Assembly: GCA_021030905.1 (NCBI GenBank)
Contig: JAGFMI010000012.1
Coordinates: 186,001-250,000, forward strand
From: Pyrenula massariospora
Lineage: Eukaryota > Ascomycota > Eurotiomycetes > Pyrenulales > Pyrenulaceae
Direction of reading: 5' to 3'
DNA: 64,000 nt
Every line of letters begins with the position of its first letter. The stretch's first letter is position 1. Made by a program: the position numbers and the translations under genes. The notes beneath the pieces were generated by a model that was given only the letters and a program-made list of their open reading frames with translations, ran no database searches and was not told where the DNA came from. Positions 34,901 through 46,325 of this stretch are shown piece by piece.

Positions 34901-35037
34901 CGACCCGAGCGAGTTTTGTAGGGAGCGGAGCGGAGGGCATAGGTGGGCAGAGTGTTAGTGCGGCTGGGGGAAGTGGGAGGGGGAGCGAGAGATTGGCCGG
35001 GATCAGAGAGGAGGGACACAGCAGTGGGAGGCGATGA
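31933..35037 (+). CDS. Gln/Ser/Arg-rich coiled-coil protein (5' end unresolved)
   Basis: A frame of about 1030 residues. The N-terminal third is Arg/Ser-rich (RHSRSQSRQRR, RHSRRSRSQVRR); a short conserved-looking block follows (RRTHEAILFAVEAIRRGRGK); then a long Gln-rich disordered stretch; then a folded-looking segment RWETLSSHWEGLTGYWIRRL leading to a coiled coil (ERSLQTERQKQIEAQATVNA to RREQVEREW). The C-terminus is disordered and acidic/Gly-rich (YEIDQYGNLRRDSQGRRIPF). No ATG lies near the start of the frame; the first codons follow a possible acceptor (GTCACAG/GAG), so the true start is probably in an upstream exon between 31.2 and 31.9 kb. The function is unknown; a cytoskeletal or scaffold role is only a guess. 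Confidence 0.7.
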   Translation: MSSQELQYPREIVALSSHAPLNIDDFYEYYDPNEESEHQESRLEHNPTPDSQRFVQDFQRGTYISRPNSRHSRSQSRQRRVSEPYYEYLEQEVQSRNPSRHSRRSRSQVRRSGQPSPFTLPFEEEIRRGRSPSPPQRPPTSSSIRQLRRTPNLPERNASRARATSLPPAFEVFQQVAPDPIQPSYVTPVEFEDIYPARPLALSTNTSQEFQRIVNDESFWPQRNTRISRRTHEAILFAVEAIRRGRGKDYWHLTPDTVEENASMSDLTGGRAPLGTTARTQNGSTRPATGPMPVAERTPERLKTPTDVMRHARARIARQEAEREASRQQQLEERERRRREQQVATADSATQRRSGPRRSGGEGQFDSQPVDPATQRRSAGRRSATESQIDPQAPSTSAQPQGSRRLETYPPAAATQTRQRGASLDQGQPRPVSSQPQSRVATTRHDQQGSRRSRTDHDRQSDVETGQDGPSQGVRRDARPAPPSSQQPPPQSQQQDSQSQPQTQRAPFPHAFERWETLSSHWEGLTGYWIRRLQENESELRNEPLSQQMYRQITDLSAAGANLFHAVVELQRLRASSERKFQRWFFEHRTDQEQFQEVQAGLERSLQTERQKQIEAQATVNAAQAERLKADELVKEMRRELNISKEEARRAWEELGRREQVEREWTVSLQNGQPTVVGGVEVVPMTQGVPTRRTSTRDRPPTREGPYAGGPGPNILSGQQRRDEYDARYDDRPYQPSASSPTETDPFTQGSQTDPSQNPQERDDFPRAEDYYIQQPRTQPQTSSAAIAARTSASPAPHHGYPTTAPTTAPSTTRFYQHEGPASSLQQQPTATTAPSLHSDTRSYIPSTGSPSPSAEDDAEYEIDQYGNLRRDSQGRRIPFRGPSAGAQSDDLTESDELDVREQMERERLYRDRYAQPPSGQVSSSRPSYSSATGAAPPPAVPTAPSAADYSGQGWGGAGWEAITATPRHRHPTRLSDVLEEDERSRATSPTRASFVGSGAEGIGGQSVSAAGGSGRGSERLAGIREEGHSSGRR

Positions 35038-36322
35038 GGACGAGCTCTCATACTCTATCCTGCGAGGTAAAATGCATATTTGAAGCGAGCGGGGAGTCGG
35101 AGGGGTTCAGCATCTTCCCCTTTTGTCATATTGTTCGTGTACCCTTTACCTTCTATCCCTCCGACATACCGAGCATCTATGCATCCCATTCATGTCTTGT
35201 ACCTTTGCATTTCGCTTAGCGATAGCGAAACCAAGATACCAACAACCACATCTCTTTTTCGAGCATGGCGCGCGGTGTGGGGTTTGCGCGCATTCTCAGC
35301 ATTCTGTGTCCCCATTCATACATACTCTCTGTTTGGGAGGGTGGGTAGGATATGGGGTTAGACAGATAGATAGGCTGGATAGTTTCAGGGCACTGCGTTA
35401 ATGAAATTGCATTTTACATTCGTTACAATCATCCATCAGCTATCCATGTCCGCTCAGTGATATTTCATTTGTCCTTTCCGTCACAAGACCGATCGAAGAT
35501 ACAGCACTTACCACGAGCTGTAATACCCTTCTGACCGAACCGATACACTCCCACTTCATTCCCATCCCTCTCCGCTCCTCCACCGCTCCTCCACCCGCAC
35601 GGCGTGAATTCAGTTGCTCCGCGAACCACCATTTCCCCTCCACAAAAAGCCCCCAAACACCCATCTCCCATTCCCCTACCTCAGACAAACTCCTCCTCAC
35701 CCTCCCTCACCGCAACTCTCCTTCCGCATACAACACAGCGCTCACCCTAAGCCGTCCCATCCAACAAAAACCTCCACACCTCGCTCTAACACAACCCATT
35801 TAATGTCACTCCCCTCCCCTCCCCTCCCCAATCCCTCCGAATCTCCACCTACCTACCTATCTATCTAAACCGTCTATCTCCCCGTCTCATCGCATCGCTT
35901 CTCAAATCCAGACCCAAAACCCGACCTTCCCCACTCCCTTACTTTACTTCACCTCACTGTATATACCATCGCACTCCTCAAGACTCCCTGTCCTCGTCCA
36001 CCACATCACCCTGTAAGCCAGGCGCGTGGGTAAATGGGTAGATAGGGCGGTCGATAAGGTGTGCGTGGATTTCCAGAAGGGATGGGCCGCCAGGCGAGAG
36101 AGAGAGAGAGAGAGGCGAGGGGTTACGGGGTGATGTAAGATTAGATTAGATAGGGTATTAATTTAAAGTAGTGACATATATACGGGTAATATCAACGATT
36201 AATCTCCCAGAAGAAATTCGAAGCGAAATCCACCAGCGCCATCGCTAAGTGCCTCAGATCAAGCAAAACAATCCTCACCAATATACACCAATCACAGCCA
36301 CAGTCGTCCTGTTGCTTGCCCA
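35038..36322. other. Convergent intergenic region, pyrimidine-rich
   Basis: The 3' flanks of the coiled-coil gene and of the potassium channel gene. C+T-rich stretches and simple repeats ((CTAC)n/(CTAT)n near 35850 and (GA)n near 36095-36115) occur. No gene seen. Confidence 0.6.
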
Positions 36323-38573
36323 TCAATGCCCTCCACCCTTCCCCTCCCTCCCCTCATGCCTCCCAACCAACCCCCTCAACTCCCCCTCCAGCACCCCCAT
36401 CAACCGCCCAATCACCCACTCCGCCTCCTCCATCTCCCCCATCAGCGGGCTCCGGTCCCCCATCCACGACCACTTCCTCCCCACACCCGCCCCCTGCCCC
36501 TCGCCCTCCCTCTCCCCTTGCACGGGCGGCGCACGGTGCGTCTCCCGCCTCGCCTCGTCCTCGCCCATCAGCGCGAGGAAACGCTCCCACTCCTCGTACG
36601 TGTAGCGTTTGGGCGGCTGGGCGGAGAGGTGGTCGGTGTAGATGGTTTTGATTTCGCGGAAGAGGGTGAGGAGGAGATGGGGATGGGATTTTAGTTTGGG
36701 GAGGTGTGGGCGAGGGGCGAGTTTGGGGGTTGTTGGTTCGTGTTTGTCCTGGTTCGACGGCGGTGATGATGACGAGGACGACGTCGGCGGCGATGAAGAC
36801 GTGACATCGGCATCGGGATCTTTTCCTTCACCTGGAGGGTGGTCTTCATGGCTTCCAAGGGTCTCCCCTCTTGGAGCGGGATAAGTCAAGCCCGGGGGCT
36901 CCGTTTCGACGGGAGGTTTCTCGTTCGCTTCTTCGGCGTCAATCTCTCCAATTCCCTTGTGGTTGGTTCGTTCCTGCTTGCGGTGGAAAATGTCTCGCTG
37001 CGAACCAGACTTGACGCTAAGATCGACTAGGCCGCCCGTGACCTTCCGCACTCCATGGTGGACACGATCCCAATAGCTCCCACCTTCTGCCTCGCCGGGA
37101 AGGACAGTGAGTTCACCGAGGTAGATAGTGGCTTCCTTGACGCCCTTCACCACAGTATCGCCCATATTAGAGATTAATATCGTCAACGACGGGACTGCAA
37201 GAAGCGACCAGAAAACAAAGAACGCTTTCGTTGAGTTAGAGAAAGGCGTCAGATCACCGTAGCCAATTGTCAGAAGAGACGTGTATGCAAAGTAGAGACT
37301 CTGGAAGTAGCTCCATTGTTGTGTCCCTTCAGATTCGGTAAATATCCATGCGCCGATGAACCACAACCCAAGCCATACTGTAGTCGAGATGAGTAAGGAA
37401 AGCCATTTTCGCTGAATCGCCGCCAGCTCCTGCACGTAGCGCATAGCCTCGAATTCGTGTTGTCTGCGCTCGCGTTCTCGAGCAGGACTCTCGGCGGGTT
37501 GAAGGGAAAAGGTCGCAGTTCTCCCCAAACCGAAAAGACGACGGTGATGGAGCACGGTTTCGCCAGAGGCTTCGTCTTCCTTCATTTTGACTCGTCGAAG
37601 GACTGCTTTTCTGGTCTTCTCTGTTACTCGGGCGGTCATCTTTTTTTTACCGCGGTCGAGGACGAGGGAGCGGATGCTGCCGACCACCAAACCGAGGATT
37701 ACTATCCCACCGATCGCGAATGGAAAAAGTAGACTCCGGCCAAGGTGAGTGACAGGGGCAAAGTCTCCAATGCCGATCGTAAGGAGGGTGAAATTGGCAA
37801 AGTAGACAGAATCGAGATAACGCCAGCCTTCTATCTTGCTATAAACCAGCGCACCAAGAAGGAGGTAAACCATGTACGCGATTGTTTGCAACATCAAAGT
37901 TCGTTGACTAACCGTGAGCTTGAACTCTCGTGCGTAATGTCCTTTGAACGCGCCCCAGACGGTGATACACATCAAGCTCGCAATAATGAAATAAATTCCA
38001 GCCGCGAAGTTGGCGTAATAATAGGCTTGTGTAAGCGCTTGATCAGCCACGCCTGGCTTGTGGAAGTGGTGCGAAGCCACGCTAATTAGAGCAATAAGAA
38101 GGACCGATGCGACGTAGAAGCCGCAGATAGTAATAGGCTGGGCAATAGAGAAGCGCAATCGGCGAGCCATGTTGAGGAGAAGGGACATGTTTGCAGCGAG
38201 AGCGAAGACGAGCGACACGGCGTTGACTGCAATTAGCCTGTCTGATGTTAGTCTTACCAATACGGCGAGGGAGATGAGGTTTCTACCATTGAGGATCCTT
38301 AATGTCTATACCATGCTCTTGGGTTGTTCCAGGCGGCAACGCCGACCTCCAATTCTCGACCAAGGCACAGATGCTGAATGCATTGGCCATCGGCCCAAAT
38401 GTGCCCGCGATCAGTGGGAATGCGGTGCTCGCGAACCACCATCGTGACGGTACAAGAAACGACCTTTCCTCTTCTTCCTCTGCAATGTCGGACGAGGAGT
38501 CATTCCGCTTCAATTTGCCATCGACTTTGTGAGATTCAGTAGAGATGGGATCGTCCAGGCCCGGGTCGTTCAT
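36323..38573 (-). CDS. TOK1-type outward-rectifying potassium channel
   Basis: Exon 1 (38573-38287) and exon 2 (38237-36323) join in phase 2 (TG/G = Trp96) across a 49-nt intron, giving 733 residues. Two potassium selectivity filters are present: TIGIGD at 249-254 and TIGYGD at 419-424, each between hydrophobic segments, the two-pore plan of fungal TOK channels (eight membrane segments expected). The acidic N-terminus is cytosolic. The C-terminal tail is long, Pro/Ser-rich and contains KRYTYEEWERFLALMGEDEA, a block common in fungal TOK proteins. TOK channels release K+ when the membrane is depolarised. The gene lies 680 bp from the rhodopsin gene and on the same strand, downstream of it. The frame is intact. 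Confidence 0.93.
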
Positions 38574-39253
38574 GTTGGCTTGAGATGCTCGGCGCTCGAA
38601 TGCGGTGCGAAATCATGGAGCTACAAAAAGGGGCTCATGTTGACAGATCTGTCCAGGAAGACGGCAACGGGGCCCTGAATCCCACAGCCCTGGATGCCAT
38701 GGGTGCGGCGTAGGTGGCCCCAGGCCGTTGTCGAGGCATGCCGTAAAAAGTTGGAGGCGAAGTGTCAGATGAGACCCTCGAGAGGTCGCCTGCCAACTAT
38801 CGCGACAAGCTTTTTCTGGACCCACTTCCCCACACGACATGAACGAAGTACTATTCATATGCCAGACCTCTCCCATGGGATGGCGGCTGATGAGCTTACA
38901 ACACAATGCAAGATTTACAATTTGAGGCTCATGCAAGAATCGGTAAGAGATATTAATTGTAGCTCTCATAGTAGCAATCTCGACGCGGGCTAAATACAGT
39001 GCTAAGCAACTTGCAAAGAGTGGTATCATCAGTAAAAAAATTCACAAAGACTCCAGTGCGAGGCGAAGCTCGTGGCAACGCTGCAAAGGCGCTTCACTTG
39101 CAGACAATGGGTCGGTTAACCCATCGACCTGCGGGTATCAATGCCCCCATCTCCCATCCTCTATTCCATCAGCGCAGTCAAAGGGGAATGAATCACCATG
39201 CTTTCCACTTGTTCTAATTTGGGTATCTGGGTGGGAAGCTAAGCACAAGCTGC
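38574..39253. other. Intergenic between rhodopsin 3' end and potassium channel 5' end
   Basis: Holds the probable channel promoter and the rhodopsin terminator region. No exon recognised; the open frames on both strands (38613-39029) lack family features. Confidence 0.6.
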
Positions 39254-40180
39254 TTATACAGTTGCCGTGCCTTCAGTTGTAGTAGTCGCAGGCTCTGTGC
39301 TGGCACCATTGCTCGCCCCGTTGGACTTCTCGTTATGATGAGTGCTGGGACTGGCAAGGTCACCCGGCTCACGGATATGGAGTCCAAGCTCAGCAGGATC
39401 GATCTGGCGGTGACCCCACAGGAGAAGAGCCGCGAAACCAGGCTTGGCGAGAATGTCAAGAATGCCATAGAAGATAGCCTCCGAGTCGGAAGAGATGACG
39501 TTGCCACCTTCGCTCAAACCCCAGGCGATCGGGTACAGGAACCAGAGGAAGATGGTCCATACACCGCAAATGGTGAAGACCTTGTTGATCTTCGGACCGA
39601 GGGCGAGGGCGTGTTTACGGCCGTCAAACACAACGGCGTAGGCCACGAAGAGGAAGGCAGCACAGCCAAACGCGTAGTAGCCAAATTTGTAGCTCGACTT
39701 GACTAAGGCGCCAATAAGGCCAGTGACGATCATGATCTCGTCGATAAGGATGACGTAGAGAATTGTCGGTGTAGGGATACCGGCAGTCAAAAGAAGGTCG
39801 AGCAGCAAGAGTGGTGTTGTAACCACCCAGTCAATGTAGCGTACATAAAAGACTTGGCGCATGTCGCCAGAAACGAGATGGTTGCCATGTCGCTGAAATT
39901 CAACGGGGATCGCGGCCCAGCCGAGGTTAGATGCCATGGAGAAGTACGCAATAGAGGCAACCATGGTAATGGCGGCTGTGATGTAGTGGAATAGTCTCTT
40001 CCGCTGTGGAAGTCGGAAAGAGAGTCCGACGATGATAAAGGTCGAAACGGCCATGACGGCGGTTACGGCCCAGTACCAGTCACTCCCGTGGGTGGTAAGA
40101 TGGTTGTCGGTTGTTCCTGAGATATTTGTGAAACCGTTCACGTTGAGAGCGTCATTGCCGCGCTTGAACAGCCTGAGCAT
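39254..40180 (-). CDS. carO: Microbial-type rhodopsin, probable light-driven proton pump (CarO-like)
   Basis: A single exon of 308 residues with seven hydrophobic helices. Helix C reads RYIDWVVTTPLLLLDLLLTA: Asp117 matches the bacteriorhodopsin Schiff-base counterion D85 and Asp128 matches the proton donor D96. Helix G reads YGILDILAKPGFAAL with Lys246 as the retinal lysine and Asp242 as D212. Glu234 (GLSEGG) is at the position of the release-group glutamate. The full set is what a proton pump needs. The gene is in the same neighbourhood and order as carotenoid genes supplying retinal, as in Fusarium car clusters, where CarO pumps protons under green light. The Ser/Thr-rich tail after about 265 is cytosolic. 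CarO-like rather than a sensory opsin-related protein, because the lysine is present. Confidence 0.96.
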   Translation of the reverse strand: MLRLFKRGNDALNVNGFTNISGTTDNHLTTHGSDWYWAVTAVMAVSTFIIVGLSFRLPQRKRLFHYITAAITMVASIAYFSMASNLGWAAIPVEFQRHGNHLVSGDMRQVFYVRYIDWVVTTPLLLLDLLLTAGIPTPTILYVILIDEIMIVTGLIGALVKSSYKFGYYAFGCAAFLFVAYAVVFDGRKHALALGPKINKVFTICGVWTIFLWFLYPIAWGLSEGGNVISSDSEAIFYGILDILAKPGFAALLLWGHRQIDPAELGLHIREPGDLASPSTHHNEKSNGASNGASTEPATTTTEGTATV

Positions 40181-41657
40181 TTTGGCAGAGTTCAGTTAGA
40201 ACCTAGAAGAGCGCGAGCGAGAATAACAATTATGTGTAGTGTTGGGAAAAAGGAAGGGTGTGGAGGACAGAGGTGTCGCGAGGGACAAGAGCTTAAAAGA
40301 AGAGAATTCTCGGCGCATGGAGCTTTGCGTTGCTATAGCGGGGGCGATATAATAGTAGGAAATTGCAAGACCGGCGATTGCTCAGTAAGCAGCCGCCGAG
40401 GAGCGAGCCTAGAAACTTAGCCTTTGTGCTCGGTGACGTTTTCCATTGTTAGATGCTGGCCAACCCAAGATGGGAGGGGATGAACCAGTGTAATTGGGCA
40501 GCGCAGAGAACAGAATGCCCTACAGGCTACCCATCGTGCGTCAGACCAGAACATGGGCTTAACGTGGCCCAAGTGAGAGGAAAATTTCACAGATCGGCCG
40601 GGATTGGCGAATCGTCATGAACCGGAGTGTGATCTGTAGTCTGATATGAGAGGATGGTGATGTCAGTTCCGAGATATCGAACATGGGTCTGATCTGTCCG
40701 TGCTTAGTGTTAAGCCGTTCTTTCCGTTTCGAAGCTTGCTTCAACATCAAATAAGCGGGAAAAAAGAAAATTGAAACGTGCTACAAACGTGAGCTTATCC
40801 CGTATAGGTCTGGCCCATACATCTCTTGCAAGAAAATTTTTTCCTATCATCTGGCAGTAAGAACAAGATAATATTTGAGCACTTCGAGCTTGCTCCCCTC
40901 ATGAGAATAGGCCTGAGCATGGTCCAGGTTCCCCGCGATCAATTGTCGTGGCTTCCCCAGACATCCGATTGTGAATCATGCATCCCAGGATGCGTGGAAG
41001 CAAATCCCGTCTAAGTTAGGAATTGGGGAGGGGATGGGCTCTGATCAGATGTGAGAGGCTGGTCAGCCCCTTAGGGCACTGTATTAAGCTCAAGGCGTGC
41101 TGTAAGAGAAGCTTACCTTTCCGTATCGCGAAAACGCTGGATGGGCCAAGACCACCGGATGGATTTTTACAGTCCCCATGACCATCACGCAAGGGAAGAT
41201 GGGGTAATGGGGCGACATGTAGCGGTGTGTGTGTGTAGCGGACTGGTATAGATCGTCGCCTACTGTAGGTGATGCGACGATGTGTTGGACATGGTGTAGA
41301 GCGCAAGGCTGCCCTGTCAAAGCCTCAAACAGCTCACTATGTATGCACGCGCCGAGGATGTGATGGTGGTGATTGGAAGAAATCTGATGCGTGATTGATG
41401 CGATTCGGCAATCGATCGGGAAGCTTAGCGCTGGAGGCCCAAGCTCCCATCTATCCACAACGCAGGCTAGACTACCTTGGGATAGAAATGATGCTGCTTT
41501 GAAGACAAAGCTTCCTCGCCTTGTCGACCAAGTTGCTGACCTTGATTTGCCCGGCGGGTGCCTCGGATCTTGAAACTACGGAAATGATGCCTTGACGAGC
41601 CGGCGACAACCGCCCCATCATCCAAGTGGAAGCTCGGCACGCAGACGATGTCGCCGA
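40181..41657. other. Intergenic, rhodopsin promoter side and carB 3' flank
   Basis: About 1.5 kb without a supportable gene. Both flanking genes are on the minus strand, so the rhodopsin promoter should lie just above 40180. A (GT)n tract occurs near 41222-41237. I recognised no defined regulatory element. Confidence 0.55.
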
Positions 41658-43463
41658 CTAGACTGTCGACACCCTCATCGATCTCAAGGTTTCAGAACGG
41701 TAATATACCGCCATCATCAATGCAATCAACACGGCCAGGACGGCACCATGAACATTTGACAGCAGAGGTAGCCGGTGGATCTGATCAATCTCCTTACCAA
41801 GGCTTTTCTTGGCAGCAACCTTGTTCCATGGCTTCGGCAGCCGCAAGTCATCAAGTATCTGCTCGCTCGTAATCTTACTCCCTGCTAGGCAAATAGGCAC
41901 TCCTGTGCCAGGGTGAGCGCTAGCTCCAACAAAATACAGATTTCGGTACTTCAAGTGTTGGGTACTAGGTCGGAAGGAGAGCACGTTGAAGAAAGAGTGG
42001 CTGAGGCCGAGGATAGCGCCTTTGTCGAGGTTAAACTTTGATTTCCAGGTGCTCGGTGTGTTGATAATTTCGTGGGCGACGTGATTCTCGAGGTCTGCTC
42101 CGGTGCGGGACTGGATGGTAGAAAATACGGAACGTCGTGCTTTATTGACCATGACTTCCCAGTCCTGCTTATTTTGAGGATTTAGCCCGTGGCCTTCTCT
42201 TTCATCGAGCAGATGGCCAACAGGCACGAGAACAACAATGCTGTCGGCGTTTGCTGGCGAAGCGGTAGGATCGGCCCTCGACGGCACGTTGACGTAGAAT
42301 GAAGGCTCTTTAGGTATCATTTGTCGCTTGAAAATATCGTCAAAACTGTCCTTGTACTCATCTGCGAGGAAGATATTGTGCGCTCGTAGCTCGGGAATCA
42401 CTTGGTCCATCGCCCAATAGAAGGAAATACTGCTACAGCTTCCGTGTCGTTTCGAAAGGCTGGCCGCATAGGACGAGTGCGGTAAAAGCTCATTGTATGC
42501 ATAGACCAGGTCAGCATTAATAAGGACAACATCCGCGATCAGCGTTTCGCCAGATGAAAGCTTGACACCTTTGGCCCGCTGTCCATCAGACGAGAGTACA
42601 ACCCCTTGCACGGGCGCAGAAAATCGATATTCTACCCCGAACCTCTTCCCGCATTCCACTAAGGCATCGAGCACACGATAGAAACCTCCAATGGGATACC
42701 ATATCCCCTCCGCAAGCTCGGTATATTGTAACAAGCTATAGGTGCCTGGAGCATCGAAGGGCGACATGCCCATGTACATGCTTCCAAATGTGAAGACTCT
42801 TCTCAATCGCTCCGTCCAGAAGTATTTGGCTGCCCGGCTGTAGATGCTCTCAAAAGGGTGAAGCTCGAGGAGATGCCGTAGAAAGGAGGGTCTGGCCATG
42901 TGTAGTAGTGATGTGAAGTTCCTTCGGAGGACGTGCGTAACACTGAGCTCATAATGCCGGTGCGATTCTTGCAAGAATTGAAAATACCGCTCAAATCCAT
43001 CTTTTCCTTCCCACCGCTCAATCTCAGTCTTCATCTTTGCAACATCGGTCGAGAGCTCGAATGACTCGCCATCACCAAACCAGATGTTGTAATTTGGCTC
43101 GCATTTAACTAGTTTGACACCTTCGGCTTCGAGTGAGGTGCCGAGATCGTTGAAAGCTTCAGCGAAGAGGTGAGGCAGAAGGAGTAGCGAGGGACCTTGA
43201 TCGAAACGCTAGCATTTGGAGATTAGCTTGGGGAAGGGCTGAAGCGGAGCTAAATCTCACATAGCCATTGTGATGAATGAGAGAGCACCGACCGCCGGCA
43301 AAGTCATTTTTTTCGACGACCGTGACCTTGCATCCTGCCTTTGCCAGTCGAGCAGCGCTAGCTATGCCACCGACTCCAGCACCTACATGGGTTAACTATC
43401 TATTCCGACGCGCAAAAAAAATTGCTACATACCTACTATCAGTACGCTCTTCCGCTCATTCAT
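41658..43463 (-). CDS. carB: Phytoene desaturase
   Basis: Three exons, 43463-43433, 43382-43261 and 43208-41658, give 567 residues. The first intron splits codon 11 (phase 1), the second is phase 0. The N-terminus is a Rossmann FAD-binding motif, VLIVGAGVGGIASAARLAKA at 7-26, followed by VVEKNDFAGGR and GYRFDQGPSLLLLP, the signature of fungal and bacterial CrtI-type desaturases. The body has GMSPFDAPGTYSLLQYTELA and EGIWYPIGGF; the C-terminus has NLYFVGASAHPGTGVPICLA and a final hydrophobic anchor (GAVLAVLIALMMAVYY). The enzyme turns phytoene into lycopene or further desaturated products at membranes. It sits between the rhodopsin and carRA, all three on the minus strand. The frame is intact. 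Confidence 0.97.
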
Positions 43464-44266
43464 CCCTACTATTAGGGAAAAGAAGACATTATTTGTCACA
43501 TGGAGGTTGGAAGCTTAACGGCCGATGACAACACCATTCGGGCAAAGTACGTGTGGCTAAGGATCCCGCTGGACTAGCCAATCTTTGACTATTGAGTTCA
43601 CTTTTAGCCATGTTGGCATTGCTGTGAGATTGAAGGTCGTAAGGTCGGAAACCTGACATCTTTAAGATTTCAATTTTCATGAAATTAATATTGCAAGGTC
43701 AGAAATTCTTCCCTGCAAGATCGCTAAAAACCACTGCTGAGTTCGTTTGTCTGCCCCGCTTACCCCCGCATCTGCCCCCTTTTTTTTGAACCCCTTTTTA
43801 AGGAATCTCGAGCCGCTCGGGAAGGCGTGGAAGGGTTGCCACAAACTGGCCTTGACCCAGGTAACTTTGTTGCTGAATGTACCGCTCAAAGGATTTTTAA
43901 TTTATTGTAACAATCCTCGCTGTTCAGGTTTCTGATGGGTTATTCAATGTCGGCCAATTTGTTCACCTCTCGGAGGCCGGAATCGAGCACTGTACAAATC
44001 CGAAATTCCAGCTGACAAGGAACTAGCGGTTCAAAAAAGACAAATACCCGTCAGAGTAGTATGATATGGGAGCTTCTCATACACCTCTCTAACCTCATGT
44101 TAAAGTAATGAAGTCGAATTTCGATATGCTTCATTGTTGGCTTCGATATGCTTACAGGGACCGTCCGAGGCTATTGAATTCTATCGTATTTTTTGAGGTT
44201 GATAACGGACACTTCAAATCCAAATACCAACAATCTTTCCAAAATCATGTCAAAATGCAAAAGTAT
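43464..44266. other. Intergenic, carB promoter and carRA 3' flank
   Basis: No gene. The probable carB promoter lies just above 43463. No recognised light-response element could be assigned by eye. Confidence 0.55.
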
Positions 44267-46325
44267 TCATGTGAGCCCTCTCTTATCCCAAAGCCCACCC
44301 ATGGCCTTCCAAGCAACCCACAACCTCCTTAATCGCGGAACCGTTGCCCTCCTCTTGCGACCATGCTGAATCTCCAGCTTGAGCTGGTCCATGATTTCGG
44401 CCGCATTGCTGTCCCGAAATTTGCGGGAGAGAACGCGACCGATTTCCACATAGCTTTCTACTGCAACCTTGATGCCATCTCTGACGTCTCGGGGAAGTTG
44501 CTCAATGGCTAGCACATTTTCACGGTAAAGCTCAAGCGCGAGCTTTAGAAGCCTTTCTCGGACAGGAAGCACGCCTTTCGCGGCACCATAGCTCGAGACC
44601 ACTTCCTTGGGAGTTAGCTTCTGTTCCGCGAGCCAAGTGCTTGGCAGATAGCAACGACCGATCTTCGCATCGATAGTCACGTCGCGCACGATGTTGATGT
44701 ATTGGAGAGTCTGACCCATTCTTTTCCCTGCTGCAAGACAGTGGCTCTTCACTCGCAGAAACTCCGCTTCCTCTCGGTCAGTCATGGTGTCAACTCTAGG
44801 CGCGTGGTGATAGTATGCAAGGTGTAAACATAGCTCGGCAACTGTGCTGGCAACCCGATGACCATAAAGTTGAAGGTCTTCAAAGGTCGAGATAGGAAAA
44901 TGATCAGACGCCTCTGCAAATTCCAGATCTGTTTCAAAGCCAGCTAAAAGGTCATCCAGAGGCCCTTGTGGAAGTCGGTAAACAGGCAAGAGAAGGAGTA
45001 TTGAGCGACTTTGTTCTGGAAAGGGCGCTAAGACGTCGGTGTAGCTCGCCGATCGCCCGTTGACCCGACCTTTCTCAGGTGCACAAGAGCTACTGTATGC
45101 AAAGCGAAGGTAGTTGCGGAGTCGTGCTATCCAAACACGTGCCTCTTTATCTGATGCAGCGTTGTCGATGAGGTCATCAGCGACTCGACAATAGGCGTAA
45201 AGAATGATCAGATCAATTCGTAGCGGACCTGAGAAAGTGCTGCTCGCAAGATAAAAGCTTCTGCTCTTGGATTGTAACGTGCAAAGCGCATTTGAGAGAC
45301 CGTTAATTAATGCGACATCATAGGTAGATGTTGACGTTAAGAGGACCTTTAACAATACTTGAGGAGGCGGGATGTGAATACTTGAATAACCTTGGAAGTG
45401 GTCCGAGGTGTCCAGGATGGCGAGTGCATTATCAAAAGCGCAAAGACCCCACACCACGAGAGTATTGGTTACTAGAAAGAAGAAAGCTTCTTCTATCTCA
45501 AGGCCGGGCCAGAGAAAGATAGAAAGCTTGGTCCCGGTCGTAATAGCCCAGGTTCCTCTGTGCAGAGATAGTGTGTCGACGACCCATAGATAGACAGTTG
45601 GTAAGGCAATGGGGAGCAGAGTCTTCGACCATGGCAAGCCAAGTATTAGTTGGTAGGAGAGAGTCCTTCGGGATTGTCAGCAGATGCACATTGGACAAGC
45701 TCCCCGACTTACCATAGAAGCAAAAGCACTGGTAATGCCCACCAACAAATTAATCCAAGGTATGTTCCTTCACCTCCTGCGCGCACTGAGACAATGCTCC
45801 ACACAAAGCCGAATATTAAGACGGCTTGCCCAATCAAGCGCTGAAATTTAAGGCCCTTAATGTTCCACGGAGATTCGGCTGAGTCATCATGCAGATAAAT
45901 GGGGAAAACGGTGGGCTTGTTGAGCAGGATATAGATAAGAGATGTGATGTATGTTTGAACAACAAAAAAGAAGAGCTCTTCAACGGGGATGCGAAAGACG
46001 GTGATGCCAAGAACCGAGGCTTGGGGATATGACCAAATGTTGCTATTGATCAAGTATGAGTCCCATGGTATTGTGTATATTACCGCAATCTAGTGATTGT
46101 CAGTCGCCCGAATCATTACGCGTTGATCGAATACTTACAATTATCAGAAAAGAGATCTTGTACCACTCAATGCGCGTGAGAAAAGGCTTGAGGAGCGTGG
46201 TGAGAATCAAGGCTGGGGGAATGGTGTATGTGATGTGGCTAAGAATGATGGGTTAACATCGTGAGCCTGGTGCTTCACATGTCTGGCGGCAGTCGCGCTT
46301 ACACGAAGGCATAGTCCCAGCCCAT
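44267..46325 (-). CDS. carRA: Bifunctional lycopene cyclase / phytoene synthase
   Basis: Four exons, 46325-46303, 46238-46139, 46089-45713 and 45665-44267, with phases 2, 0 and 2, give 632 residues. The N-terminal part is the membrane lycopene cyclase (R) with two copies of the heterodimeric-type repeat: RIPVEELFFFVVQT and GLEIEEAFFFLVTNTLVVWG. The C-terminal part is a trans-isoprenyl diphosphate (squalene/phytoene) synthase: SKSRSFYLAS, the first Asp-rich motif CRVADDLID and the second QYINIVRDVTID, which bind the diphosphates of geranylgeranyl diphosphate through Mg2+. The fused protein makes phytoene and later cyclises lycopene to beta-carotene. It is transcribed divergently from carX across about 0.9 kb. 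The small first exon (23 nt) is supported by phase and by the expected start MGWDYAFVHITYTIP. Confidence 0.95.

Noticed and set aside
36090-36120. Simple GA repeat and other microsatellites (35850, 41225, 27020)
   Set aside because: Short simple repeats of ordinary kind, no sign of function.
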